Under the pieces are notes generated by a model. The model was not told where the DNA came from and did no database searches. It saw nothing but the letters and a program-made list of their open reading frames with translations. From Longimicrobiaceae bacterium (GTDB lineage: Bacteria; Gemmatimonadota; Gemmatimonadetes; Longimicrobiales; Longimicrobiaceae), in contig DASVBS010000074.1 of the NCBI GenBank assembly GCA_036375715.1, positions 25,461 through 89,460 of the forward strand: a DNA stretch of 64,000 nucleotides, read 5' to 3'. Shown here in pieces: positions 29,740 through 37,027 of this stretch. A program made the translations under genes and the position numbers. Position 1 is the stretch's first letter. Each line of letters starts with the position of its first letter.

Positions 29740-30924
29740 ATGACAGGAACCGTGAAGCATCGCTATCGCATCGCCGGGCTGGTGGCCCTTTTCGCGCTGA
29801 TTGCCGGTGTCGCCCTGGTTGTCAGTCTCCGTACCAGGAATCGGCTCGAACCCCCGCTGGAACCGGGCCAACCGTCTGTTGGCGCAGAATCACCCCGTCG
29901 CGCGGATCTCCCCGCTGCGTCGGAATCGGCAGCGCCGGCCGCGGAAGCCCCGGCGCCGGCGGCTGAGTCCACTTCGGAACCGACAACCGAGTTGCCGGCA
30001 ACCGAGCCCTCGGAAACAGAGCCACTGGGAACCGCTTCCGGCCCCCGGGCGGCTAACCGGATCGACGTGTATCCCGGCGACGACCTCGTCACCATCGTGA
30101 ACACCGCTCCGGAGGGGAGCTTCATCTTCCTGCACGGCCTCCCCGACGGAAGCGGATACACCTACGACATCGGCGACCGCGTGCTCACGCTGCCGAACGG
30201 CGCCACCATCCGTGGCCCCGATGCTACCCGCGGCCCCCGGGGAGAGATCGACGCGCCCGTGAAGATCCGCGGTAGCGGTCCGCAGATCTTCAATCAGCAG
30301 AACCGCTCGGGCTGGACTATCGAGCACCTCGACATCAGTGGCGCCCGCTTCGTCTCCGACCAGAATCAGGACGGCGTCGCGATCAACCGCGGCCGAGGTA
30401 CCGTGCGCTTCGTCAAGATCCACGGCAACGACAACAAGGGCCTCGGCGGCTGGTCTGGGACACTGGAGTACAGCGAGCTCACCGACAATTCCGCCGCACG
30501 CATCCCCGGCCACAGTGCCGCGAGCAAGTCGATCTACGTTCACTCCATTCGCCACTCCTACATCCATCACAACCACTTCCACGGCCTCTGGACCGACTGC
30601 GACAACCCGGGGTGGCGGGTCGAGGACAACGTGGTCAGCGACAACTTCGGGACCGGGGTTTTCAACGAGATCTCACGCGGCCCGTCCGTGATCGCGCGCA
30701 ACCTCATCGTGCGCAACAATCAGGGAAACGTCGAAGGACGGGCCGGCCTCGTCGTGACCTCCAGCAAGAACGTCGAGATTCACGACAACGTCATTCACTC
30801 CAACGGCCGGGAGGACGTCCGCATCTGGGAGGACCACCGTGCCGGCAACGGGCCGGCCAGGTGCCGCTCCGGGTATCGGACCGAGAAGGTGTTGCTGCGG
30901 GCGAACGCCATCGGGCGTCCGTAG
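29740..30924 (+). CDS. Membrane-anchored right-handed beta-helix protein
   Basis: 394 residues. A short basic N-terminus and one membrane segment (about residues 9-28, IAGLVALFALIAGVALVVSL) are followed by a Pro/Ala/Glu/Ser/Thr-rich linker of about 75 residues. A parallel beta-helix with PbH1-type turns (for example WTIEHLDISGARFVSDQNQD and KNVEIHDNVIHSNGREDVRI) runs to the end. Such folds are typical of polysaccharide lyases and epimerases, but no catalytic residues could be identified by eye. The ATG at 29740 was chosen because the upstream frame is low-quality. It stands just before the exopolysaccharide locus and converges on the RCC1 lipoprotein gene. Confidence 0.78.
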   Translation: MTGTVKHRYRIAGLVALFALIAGVALVVSLRTRNRLEPPLEPGQPSVGAESPRRADLPAASESAAPAAEAPAPAAESTSEPTTELPATEPSETEPLGTASGPRAANRIDVYPGDDLVTIVNTAPEGSFIFLHGLPDGSGYTYDIGDRVLTLPNGATIRGPDATRGPRGEIDAPVKIRGSGPQIFNQQNRSGWTIEHLDISGARFVSDQNQDGVAINRGRGTVRFVKIHGNDNKGLGGWSGTLEYSELTDNSAARIPGHSAASKSIYVHSIRHSYIHHNHFHGLWTDCDNPGWRVEDNVVSDNFGTGVFNEISRGPSVIARNLIVRNNQGNVEGRAGLVVTSSKNVEIHDNVIHSNGREDVRIWEDHRAGNGPARCRSGYRTEKVLLRANAIGRP

Positions 30925-30982
30925 CCGGTGCGCCCCGGGCCCCGCCCCGCGACCTGGGTACCCGATCCCGGAGCGACCCTCC

Positions 30983-32191
30983 TCACTCGGACTCGAACTT
31001 CACCAGGTGCGGGACCAGCGCGTTGGTCCGGTCTCCCGTCCCGACCTGTCCGTGTCCGTTGTAGCCCCAGCAGAGGACCTCGCCCGAGGTGGTTACGCCG
31101 CAGGTGTGATCCCAGCCCAGGCTGAGGTTCTTGAAGTCGTGGGCATCGCTCACCTGCACAGGCGGGGTGAACTCGCCTTCCTCGACGTCGGCGTTGCCGA
31201 GTTGCCCGCGCTTGCTGTCACCCCAGCACCACGCTTCGCCGCCCGGTGTGAGGGCGCAGGAATGGTCTCCTCCTGCCGCGATCCGATCCATGGCAGGAAC
31301 GTCCGGCACCACCATCGGCGTCAAGAACACATTGCGGGACACCGTCTGCCCCGACTGGTTGTGCCAGTTGTCGCCCCAGCAGTAGGCACGGTTGTCCGTT
31401 GAGATCGCGCAGGTGTGATTCTGCCCCGCCGAGGCAATCATCGGTCCAGAGGTCTTGAAGGTGACGTCGGTCTTCACCTGGACCGGGGTATTCTTTGCCG
31501 TCCGGGTGTTGTCACCGAGCTGGCCGCTGGCGTTCTTGCCCCAGCAGTAGGCGCCTCCGTCGCCGGTGATCCCGCAGGTGTGCTCGTAGCCGGCAAAGAG
31601 GGCCACGAAGGTGTGCCCGCCCGAAACCTGAACTGGCTCCACCGCGTTGGTGTTGGAGCCGTTCCCGAGCTGGCCCTTGGCGTTCAGGCCCCAGCAATAG
31701 GCCTCGCCGCTCTCGCTCAGGCCGCAGGTATGGCTCTCGCCTGCGGTCAGAGCCTGGAAGTGGTGCCCACCCGCGACCTCGGCCGGTGTGCTGGAACCCT
31801 CCGTGCCCCCGTTGCCGAGCTGACCCGCCTCATTGTCCCCCCAGCAGTAGGCCTCTCCGTCGGTGGTCAGTCCGCAAGTGTGACTGCCGCCGCCCACCAG
31901 CTGCTCGAACCGGAGGTCGCCGTGCACGGTCACTGGCAGGATGCGATTGAAGGTCGTTCCGTCGCCGAGCTGTCCCGAGGGGCGATTGTAGCCCCAGCAG
32001 AAAGCCACTCCGTCGCTAGCGACCGCACAGCTGTGATAGTAGCCCGCCGCGGTTGACTCGAATGTGGACGGCGAAGTCGGATCGGGTTCGGTAATGCCAT
32101 CGGAGCTGTCCTCACACGCAGCGACGCCGACGGCGATCAGACAGAGCGCCGTGAGGTTCCGATAGCGGGTGAGCCAAGTCATCGTGACCAT
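30983..32191 (-). CDS. RCC1-propeller lipoprotein
   Basis: A 402-residue exported lipoprotein. The start ATG at 32191 has a GGAG ribosome site 6 bases upstream; the upstream extension to 32299 is rejected. Signal peptide RYRNLTALCLIAVGVAAC (lipobox AAC) precedes an acidic linker and seven RCC1 repeats of about 50 residues. Each repeat carries a Cys pair in the pattern HTCGLTTDGEAYCWGDNEAG, so every blade could hold a disulfide. Seven blades make a closed propeller. The binding partner is unknown. The gene is isolated, converging on the beta-helix gene at 29740. Confidence 0.88.
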   Translation of the reverse strand: MVTMTWLTRYRNLTALCLIAVGVAACEDSSDGITEPDPTSPSTFESTAAGYYHSCAVASDGVAFCWGYNRPSGQLGDGTTFNRILPVTVHGDLRFEQLVGGGSHTCGLTTDGEAYCWGDNEAGQLGNGGTEGSSTPAEVAGGHHFQALTAGESHTCGLSESGEAYCWGLNAKGQLGNGSNTNAVEPVQVSGGHTFVALFAGYEHTCGITGDGGAYCWGKNASGQLGDNTRTAKNTPVQVKTDVTFKTSGPMIASAGQNHTCAISTDNRAYCWGDNWHNQSGQTVSRNVFLTPMVVPDVPAMDRIAAGGDHSCALTPGGEAWCWGDSKRGQLGNADVEEGEFTPPVQVSDAHDFKNLSLGWDHTCGVTTSGEVLCWGYNGHGQVGTGDRTNALVPHLVKFESE

Positions 32192-32738
32192 CACTTTCTC
32201 CGGGCTCGGGTCGCAGGAATGGCTCAACAGGACGCCTCGGGACCCCGGCACACCCCATCCACGCCGAGCCCCGTGGCTCAATGAGCATAGACGACCCATT
32301 CCGGGACCGGGTCACAACCGGAACGCTCCAATCGATCGCCCGCCGACCGCCGCAGGCCTCCTTCTGACACCATTCGCCGACACCCCCCGCCATCACGTGT
32401 TTTCGGGTGCGAATGCGACGCAGGCCCGGCTTTCCCGCCGTGCGGAAGGGCTGGAACCATCTTTTACGTGTCAATTCCATGCGAACAAAGGATGTGACCT
32501 GACCTCTCACTCCATCGTCTTAGCGGTCAGTCGGCCGGGCTGAGCGGTCTCGGCCGCTGCGTCGTTTTTCTCCATCCCCGCGGTTTGACGGCGCGGGAGC
32601 GAGGGTGGTTGCGGTTGTGGAGCGGGCCGACTGCACGGCGGCGATGATCGCCAGCGGGCCGCGTGGAGATGGCGGCAGTCCCGCAGCAGTGCGGGATTCG
32701 GTGTTCCGAACCGGGAAGGCCCGGTTCCGTGTTCGATC
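32192..32738. other. Intergenic region upstream of the exopolysaccharide operon
   Basis: This region of about 550 bases holds the leaders of the RCC1 lipoprotein (leftward) and of the WbaP-like gene (rightward). Short frames here look like shadows. The only structures I see are the two hairpins annotated at 32679-32727. No tRNA, repeat or confident promoter was found. Confidence 0.45.
32679..32727 (+). promoter_or_regulatory. Two adjacent hairpins in the leader of the exopolysaccharide operon
   Basis: Hairpin 1 has perfect arms TCCCGCA/TGCGGGA (32679-32685, 32690-32696) with a GCAG loop. Hairpin 2 has perfect arms GAACCGGG/CCCGGTTC (32708-32715, 32720-32727) with an AAGG loop. They end 11 bases before the start codon at 32739, and no T-run follows. 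They could affect translation initiation or bind a protein. The function is inferred only from position. Confidence 0.4.
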
Positions 32739-34313
32739 GTGATGAGGATCCTCCGAGCAATGGTTCCAGTCAGCGGTCTTCGGACTACCGAGATCCCCGC
32801 GCGTTCAACACAGGTGTTGGAGGCCGAGGCGCGCATTGCGCCGGAAGAGACTCCTCCAGGCGGGCGGTCGAGGATACTCCGACGGTACTGGCACAATAGC
32901 CGCCTGACCTCAGAGATCTGGCGGTCGGCGGACCTCGGGGTGGCGGTGGCGGCGCTCTTCGGCGCGGTTCTGCTGACGAACCCCTTTCTGCGCGATACCG
33001 GGCTGGGAGAGTTCATCACGGTCCGGATCACGCCTCTGAATGTTGTTCTGCTCTGTCTGTTCCTGGTCATCTGGCCGCTGATCTTCTCGATCTTCGGCCT
33101 GTACGACCCGGCCCAGATCACCACCCCCCGGGTTGAGGCCACCCGGGTTCTGGGCGCCTACACGATCATCACCCTTACATCGCTGGCCCTTCTCTTCACC
33201 GGTGAAGGCGATGCCTATCGGCTCAGTACCGCGGCGGTCTTCTTCGTCGCAGCCAGCGGGGGGACGCTGGCGCTTCGGCATGCCTCGCGATTCCTGATTG
33301 CGCTGCGGGGCGGGAGCATGCCGCGGCACATCCTCATCGTGGGAACGGGCCCGCGCGCCTACAACCTGTACCGAAGCCTCCTCGCCGACTCCCGGGCAGG
33401 CCAGGAGGTCGTCGGCTTCGTGGATTCCAGTGACGTCGGCGTCGACGTGGCCGACGAAGTACGGGAGCGCATCCTGGGGACGCTCGACGACCTCGAGAGG
33501 ATTCTGCTCGAATATCGGGTCGACGAGGTCCGAATCGCCCTGCCGATCCGCTCGTGCTACGGCCGCATCCAGGACACGATCGCCACGTGTGAGCGGATCG
33601 GAATCGAGTCGCGTCTCCCCGCGGACCTCTTCCAGTTCTCGCTGGCCCGGCCGGAGTACGAACCCTCGTCCAGCGCGCCGGTCATCGCCCTGAAAGTCGT
33701 GCAGGACGACATCCGGCTCATCGTCAAGCGACTCATCGACGTGGTGTTCGCGGGGGCGGGTCTGATCCTGCTCTCGCCGCTACTCCTGATCATCGCGCTG
33801 CTGATCAAGCTGACGAGTCCCGGGCCGGTGTTCTTCGCCCAGGACCGCTACGGCTACAACCGGCGGCTCTTCCGCATGTACAAGTTCCGGACGATGACCG
33901 TCGGCGCGGAGGCCATGCAGGAGCAGCTGGAGCACCTGAACGAGGCACGCGGGCCCGTCTTCAAGATCCGCGATGACCCCCGCATCACCCCCATCGGGAG
34001 GTTCCTGCGGCGAACCTCGCTGGACGAGCTCCCGCAGCTCTTCAACGTGCTGAAGGGCGACATGTCGCTGGTGGGGCCGCGGCCCCTTCCCAAGCGAGAC
34101 GTGAATCATTTCCAGGACGCGTGGCTGATGCGCCGCTTCAGCGTCCTGCCCGGCCTGACCTGCCTCTGGCAGGTGAGCGGTCGCAGCAACCTGGGGTTCG
34201 ACGACTGGGTCACGTTGGACCTCGCCTACATCGATCGTTGGTCGCTGCGTCTCGACTTTCTGATCCTGTTGCGAACGATTCCGGCGGTGTTCAAGGGGAC
34301 CGGGGCCGCCTGA
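32739..34313 (+). CDS. Undecaprenyl-phosphate sugar phosphotransferase (WbaP/CpsE type)
   Basis: A 524-residue polytopic initiating transferase that loads the first sugar-phosphate onto the lipid carrier. Four or five N-terminal membrane segments (about residues 65-185) precede a cytosolic CoA-binding-like domain (RHILIVGTGPRAYNLYRSL). A further hydrophobic hairpin (VVFAGAGLILLSPLLLIIALLI) leads into the catalytic bacterial sugar transferase domain, with MYKFRTM, FLRRTSLDELPQLFNVLKGDMSLVGPRP and the Asp-Glu pair intact. The C-terminal tail GLTCLWQVSGRS and DYIDRW-like AYIDRWSLRLDF are standard. GTG 32739 or ATG 32742 may be the start. It is the first gene of the exopolysaccharide operon. Confidence 0.92.
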   Translation: MMRILRAMVPVSGLRTTEIPARSTQVLEAEARIAPEETPPGGRSRILRRYWHNSRLTSEIWRSADLGVAVAALFGAVLLTNPFLRDTGLGEFITVRITPLNVVLLCLFLVIWPLIFSIFGLYDPAQITTPRVEATRVLGAYTIITLTSLALLFTGEGDAYRLSTAAVFFVAASGGTLALRHASRFLIALRGGSMPRHILIVGTGPRAYNLYRSLLADSRAGQEVVGFVDSSDVGVDVADEVRERILGTLDDLERILLEYRVDEVRIALPIRSCYGRIQDTIATCERIGIESRLPADLFQFSLARPEYEPSSSAPVIALKVVQDDIRLIVKRLIDVVFAGAGLILLSPLLLIIALLIKLTSPGPVFFAQDRYGYNRRLFRMYKFRTMTVGAEAMQEQLEHLNEARGPVFKIRDDPRITPIGRFLRRTSLDELPQLFNVLKGDMSLVGPRPLPKRDVNHFQDAWLMRRFSVLPGLTCLWQVSGRSNLGFDDWVTLDLAYIDRWSLRLDFLILLRTIPAVFKGTGAA

Positions 34314-34412
34314 TGTGGATGCCGACGTTCGCGACTTCCTGCGGCAGCAGCCGCGGGCGGCAGTGTGTCCCGGCAAGGGACTACGAAACCCGCACCTCTA
34401 ATTAGGAGAGCC

Positions 34413-35414
34413 ATGATGAAGGAGCGCGTGCTTGTGACTGGTGCCGGGGGCTTCATCGGCCACCACCTCGTGAACTACCTGAAGGAGAAGGGCTACTGGG
34501 TACGCGGGGTGGACCTGAAATACCCGGAGTTCGCGCCCACTGCCGCGGACGAGTTCCTGATCGCGGACCTGCGCCGCTGGCCGGAGTGCCTCAAGGCGAC
34601 TGAGGGCATTGACGAGGTCTACGCGCTTGCGGCGGACATGGGCGGGATGGGCTTCATCTCCTCGCACCACGCCGAGATCCTGCACAACAACATCCTGATC
34701 AGCACGCACACCATCGAGGCGGCCCGACAGAACGGCGTGAAGCGCTACCTCTACACCTCCTCTGCTTGCATCTATCCCGAGTACAAGCAGATGGAGACCA
34801 ACGTGACGCCGCTGAAGGAGGACGACGCGTATCCGGCTCAGCCGCAGGATGCCTACGGGTGGGAGAAGCTCATCACCGAGCGCATGTGCGCCCACTACCG
34901 CGAGGACTATGGCCTCGAGACCCGGACGGTCCGGTTCCACAACATCTTCGGGCCGCTAGGCACCTGGGACGGCGGTCGTGAAAAGGCTCCTGCTGCCATG
35001 TGCCGCAAGGTCGCCGTCGCCAAGCTCACCGGGAATCCGAAGGTGGAGATCTGGGGGGATGGTGAGCAGACGCGGTCGTTCTGCTACATCGACGACTGCG
35101 TGGAGGGCATCTACCGCCTCATGCGCTCGGACTACCACGAGCCGCTCAACCTCGGCCAGGACCGCCTGATCACCATCAACGAGCTGGCGGACATGGTCGC
35201 GGATGCGGCCGGCATCACCATCGAGAAGGTTCACGTCCCGGGTCCCCAGGGCGTGCGCGGGCGCAACTCGGACAATACCCGCCTGCGCGAGGTGCTCGGC
35301 TGGGAGCCACAGATCAGCCTGGAGGAAGGGATCGCTCGCACCTACCGCTGGATCGAGGAGCAGGTAGCGAAGCGCGGGCGCGCGGTCGAGGCGGAGATCG
35401 CGGTCCAGGTATGA
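34413..35414 (+). CDS. GDP-mannose 3,5-epimerase-like SDR enzyme
   Basis: A 333-residue NAD-dependent extended SDR protein. The nucleotide motif VTGAGGFIGHHL is at 8-19. The segment AADMGGMGFI (73-82) is diagnostic of plant-type GDP-mannose 3,5-epimerase, and SSACIYPEYK supplies the acid/base Cys119. The SDR Tyr/Lys are Y148 and K152 (DAYGWEK), and GGREKAPAAMCRK gives the second catalytic Lys191. The product would be GDP-L-galactose (or GDP-L-gulose). The ribosome site AGGAGAG at 34404-34410 sets the start. The gene lies 99 bases after the initiating transferase, so an L-galactose unit in the exopolysaccharide is inferred. Confidence 0.88.
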   Translation: MMKERVLVTGAGGFIGHHLVNYLKEKGYWVRGVDLKYPEFAPTAADEFLIADLRRWPECLKATEGIDEVYALAADMGGMGFISSHHAEILHNNILISTHTIEAARQNGVKRYLYTSSACIYPEYKQMETNVTPLKEDDAYPAQPQDAYGWEKLITERMCAHYREDYGLETRTVRFHNIFGPLGTWDGGREKAPAAMCRKVAVAKLTGNPKVEIWGDGEQTRSFCYIDDCVEGIYRLMRSDYHEPLNLGQDRLITINELADMVADAAGITIEKVHVPGPQGVRGRNSDNTRLREVLGWEPQISLEEGIARTYRWIEEQVAKRGRAVEAEIAVQV

Positions 35415-35451
35415 GCGCCCTCTGGCACTCGCCGGCGAGCAATCGGGAGCG

Positions 35452-36258
35452 ATGAGCCTGGACCTGGCAGCCGCACCGGAAGGCGCGATCATCGAACGGA
35501 CGAATGTTCTGGGCGTCGGCGTCAGCGCCGTCAACATGGAGCTGGCGCTCAGAACGATCGAGGGCTGGATCGCCCGGGGCGAGCAGCACTACGTCTGCGT
35601 GTCCGGGGTGCACGGGGTGATGGAGAGCCAGGCCGACGAGGCCCTGCGACAGATCCACAACCGGGCCGGGATGGTCACGCCCGATGGTATGCCGCTCGTC
35701 TGGCTCAGTCGGCTGAACGGACGCCGGCACGTCGACCGGGTGTACGGCCCCGACCTGATGCTGGCGTGTTGCGAGCTGTCGTTACGGCGGGGGTACCGGC
35801 ACTACTTCTACGGCGGCGCTGAAGGAGTGCCGGAGCTTCTGGCCGAGCGCCTCTCAAAGCGCTTCCCCGGTCTGCGTGTGGTGGGCACCTACTCACCCCC
35901 GTTCCGGCCGTTGACGCCGGAGGAAGACGAGACGCTGGTCGACCGGATCAACGCGACCGAGCCGGACATCGTCTGGGTGGGTCTCAGCACTCCCAAGCAG
36001 GAACGGTGGATGGCGGCGCATGTCGGTCGGGTCAGGGCTCCCGTGCTGATCGGCGTGGGAGCCGCTTTCGACTTCCACGCGGGGTTGAAGAAACAGGCGC
36101 CCTTCTGGATGCAGCGGAGCGGATTGGAGTGGCTGTTCCGGCTCGGCACCGAGCCGCGCCGGCTGTGGAAGCGATATCTGGTGAACAACCCCCGGTTCGT
36201 CTGGCGCATCCTGCTCCAGGCCGCTGGTCTGGTGCACTACGATCTGGCCGAGCGATGA
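35452..36258 (+). CDS. WecG/TagA/CpsF family glycosyltransferase
   Basis: A 268-residue GT26-type transferase that adds a second sugar to a lipid-linked monosaccharide on the cytoplasmic face. Family blocks visible: NVLGVGVSAVNMELAL, TPDGMPLVWLSR with the catalytic Asp, DRVYGPDLM, YFYGGAEGVPELLAERL, VGLSTPKQERWM and GVGAAFDFHAG. The sugar is not readable; UDP-ManNAc(A)-type donors are typical. A GGGAGCG ribosome site precedes ATG 35452. It follows the epimerase gene by 37 bases. Confidence 0.9.
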   Translation: MSLDLAAAPEGAIIERTNVLGVGVSAVNMELALRTIEGWIARGEQHYVCVSGVHGVMESQADEALRQIHNRAGMVTPDGMPLVWLSRLNGRRHVDRVYGPDLMLACCELSLRRGYRHYFYGGAEGVPELLAERLSKRFPGLRVVGTYSPPFRPLTPEEDETLVDRINATEPDIVWVGLSTPKQERWMAAHVGRVRAPVLIGVGAAFDFHAGLKKQAPFWMQRSGLEWLFRLGTEPRRLWKRYLVNNPRFVWRILLQAAGLVHYDLAER

Positions 36259-36383
36259 CCACTGGGCGGATGGGGGCGAGAGGGGGTTCGCGAAGCTGGA
36301 GACCGGTTCGGAGTGTGTGAGTTTGTCGCCCGACGGGTGACGACTCGTTGTTACGGGTTACCCGCAGCAGTCGAGTTCCTGCT

Positions 36384-37022
36384 ATGCGAAGAATGATCGG
36401 TCTACTGCTGGCGATCGCGACGCTCCTCCCCATCCGGATCGGGGCGCAGGAGGCCACCCGGGTGGAGGCCACCGGGGCACCGCCAGCCGTCCTCCAGCCG
36501 GGAGACGCGGTCCGGATCGTCGTGTGGCGCAAGCCGGAGCTGAGCGGCGAGTTCCAGATTGCCGCGGATGGCCACATCGGCAGTCCGTTCTACATGGAGA
36601 TCAACGTAGCGGGGGTTCCGCTCGACGAGGTCGCCGAGCTGGTGCGATCTCACGTATCCGTCTACCAGCAGGAGCCACGGGTATTCGTGGAGCCGCTGCT
36701 CCAGGTCAGCGTGGGCGGTGAGGTGCGGAACCCTTCGCTGTATCGGTTGCCGCCGGAGACGACCATCGCGGAAGCGGTGATGAACGCGGGCGGGCCAACC
36801 GAGCGAGGGCACGTCACCCAGGTCGTCCTGTGGCGCGGGGGGCAGCAGCACACGGTGGATCTGACCCGCCCCGAGGAAGGGCTGGCGGGTCAGCCGATCC
36901 GGTCCGGCGACCAGATCATGATGCCGCGCAAGGTCTCCATTCTGCGCGACTACATCGCTCCGTTCGGTAGCATCATCGGCGCGGCGGCGGCTGTAGCGAA
37001 CATCATGCTGCGAAAGTGGTAG
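36384..37022 (+). CDS. Polysaccharide export protein (Wza-like, short)
   Basis: A 212-residue exported protein. The signal peptide (RRMIGLLLAIATLLPIRIGA) ends before QEATRV. A poly-export domain begins LQPGDAVRIVVWRKPELSGE, and one SLBB domain follows (VEPLLQVSVGGEVRNPSLYRLP...VMNAGG). It is much shorter than E. coli Wza (379 residues), and the usual lipobox Cys is absent. The C-terminus is a hydrophobic segment (YIAPFGSIIGAAAAVANIML) followed by RKW, which could form the outer-membrane helix. The start ATG 36384 follows from the signal peptide. It is adjacent (5 bases) to the Wzc-like gene. Confidence 0.88.
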   Translation: MRRMIGLLLAIATLLPIRIGAQEATRVEATGAPPAVLQPGDAVRIVVWRKPELSGEFQIAADGHIGSPFYMEINVAGVPLDEVAELVRSHVSVYQQEPRVFVEPLLQVSVGGEVRNPSLYRLPPETTIAEAVMNAGGPTERGHVTQVVLWRGGQQHTVDLTRPEEGLAGQPIRSGDQIMMPRKVSILRDYIAPFGSIIGAAAAVANIMLRKW

Positions 37023-37027
37023 CGCGT

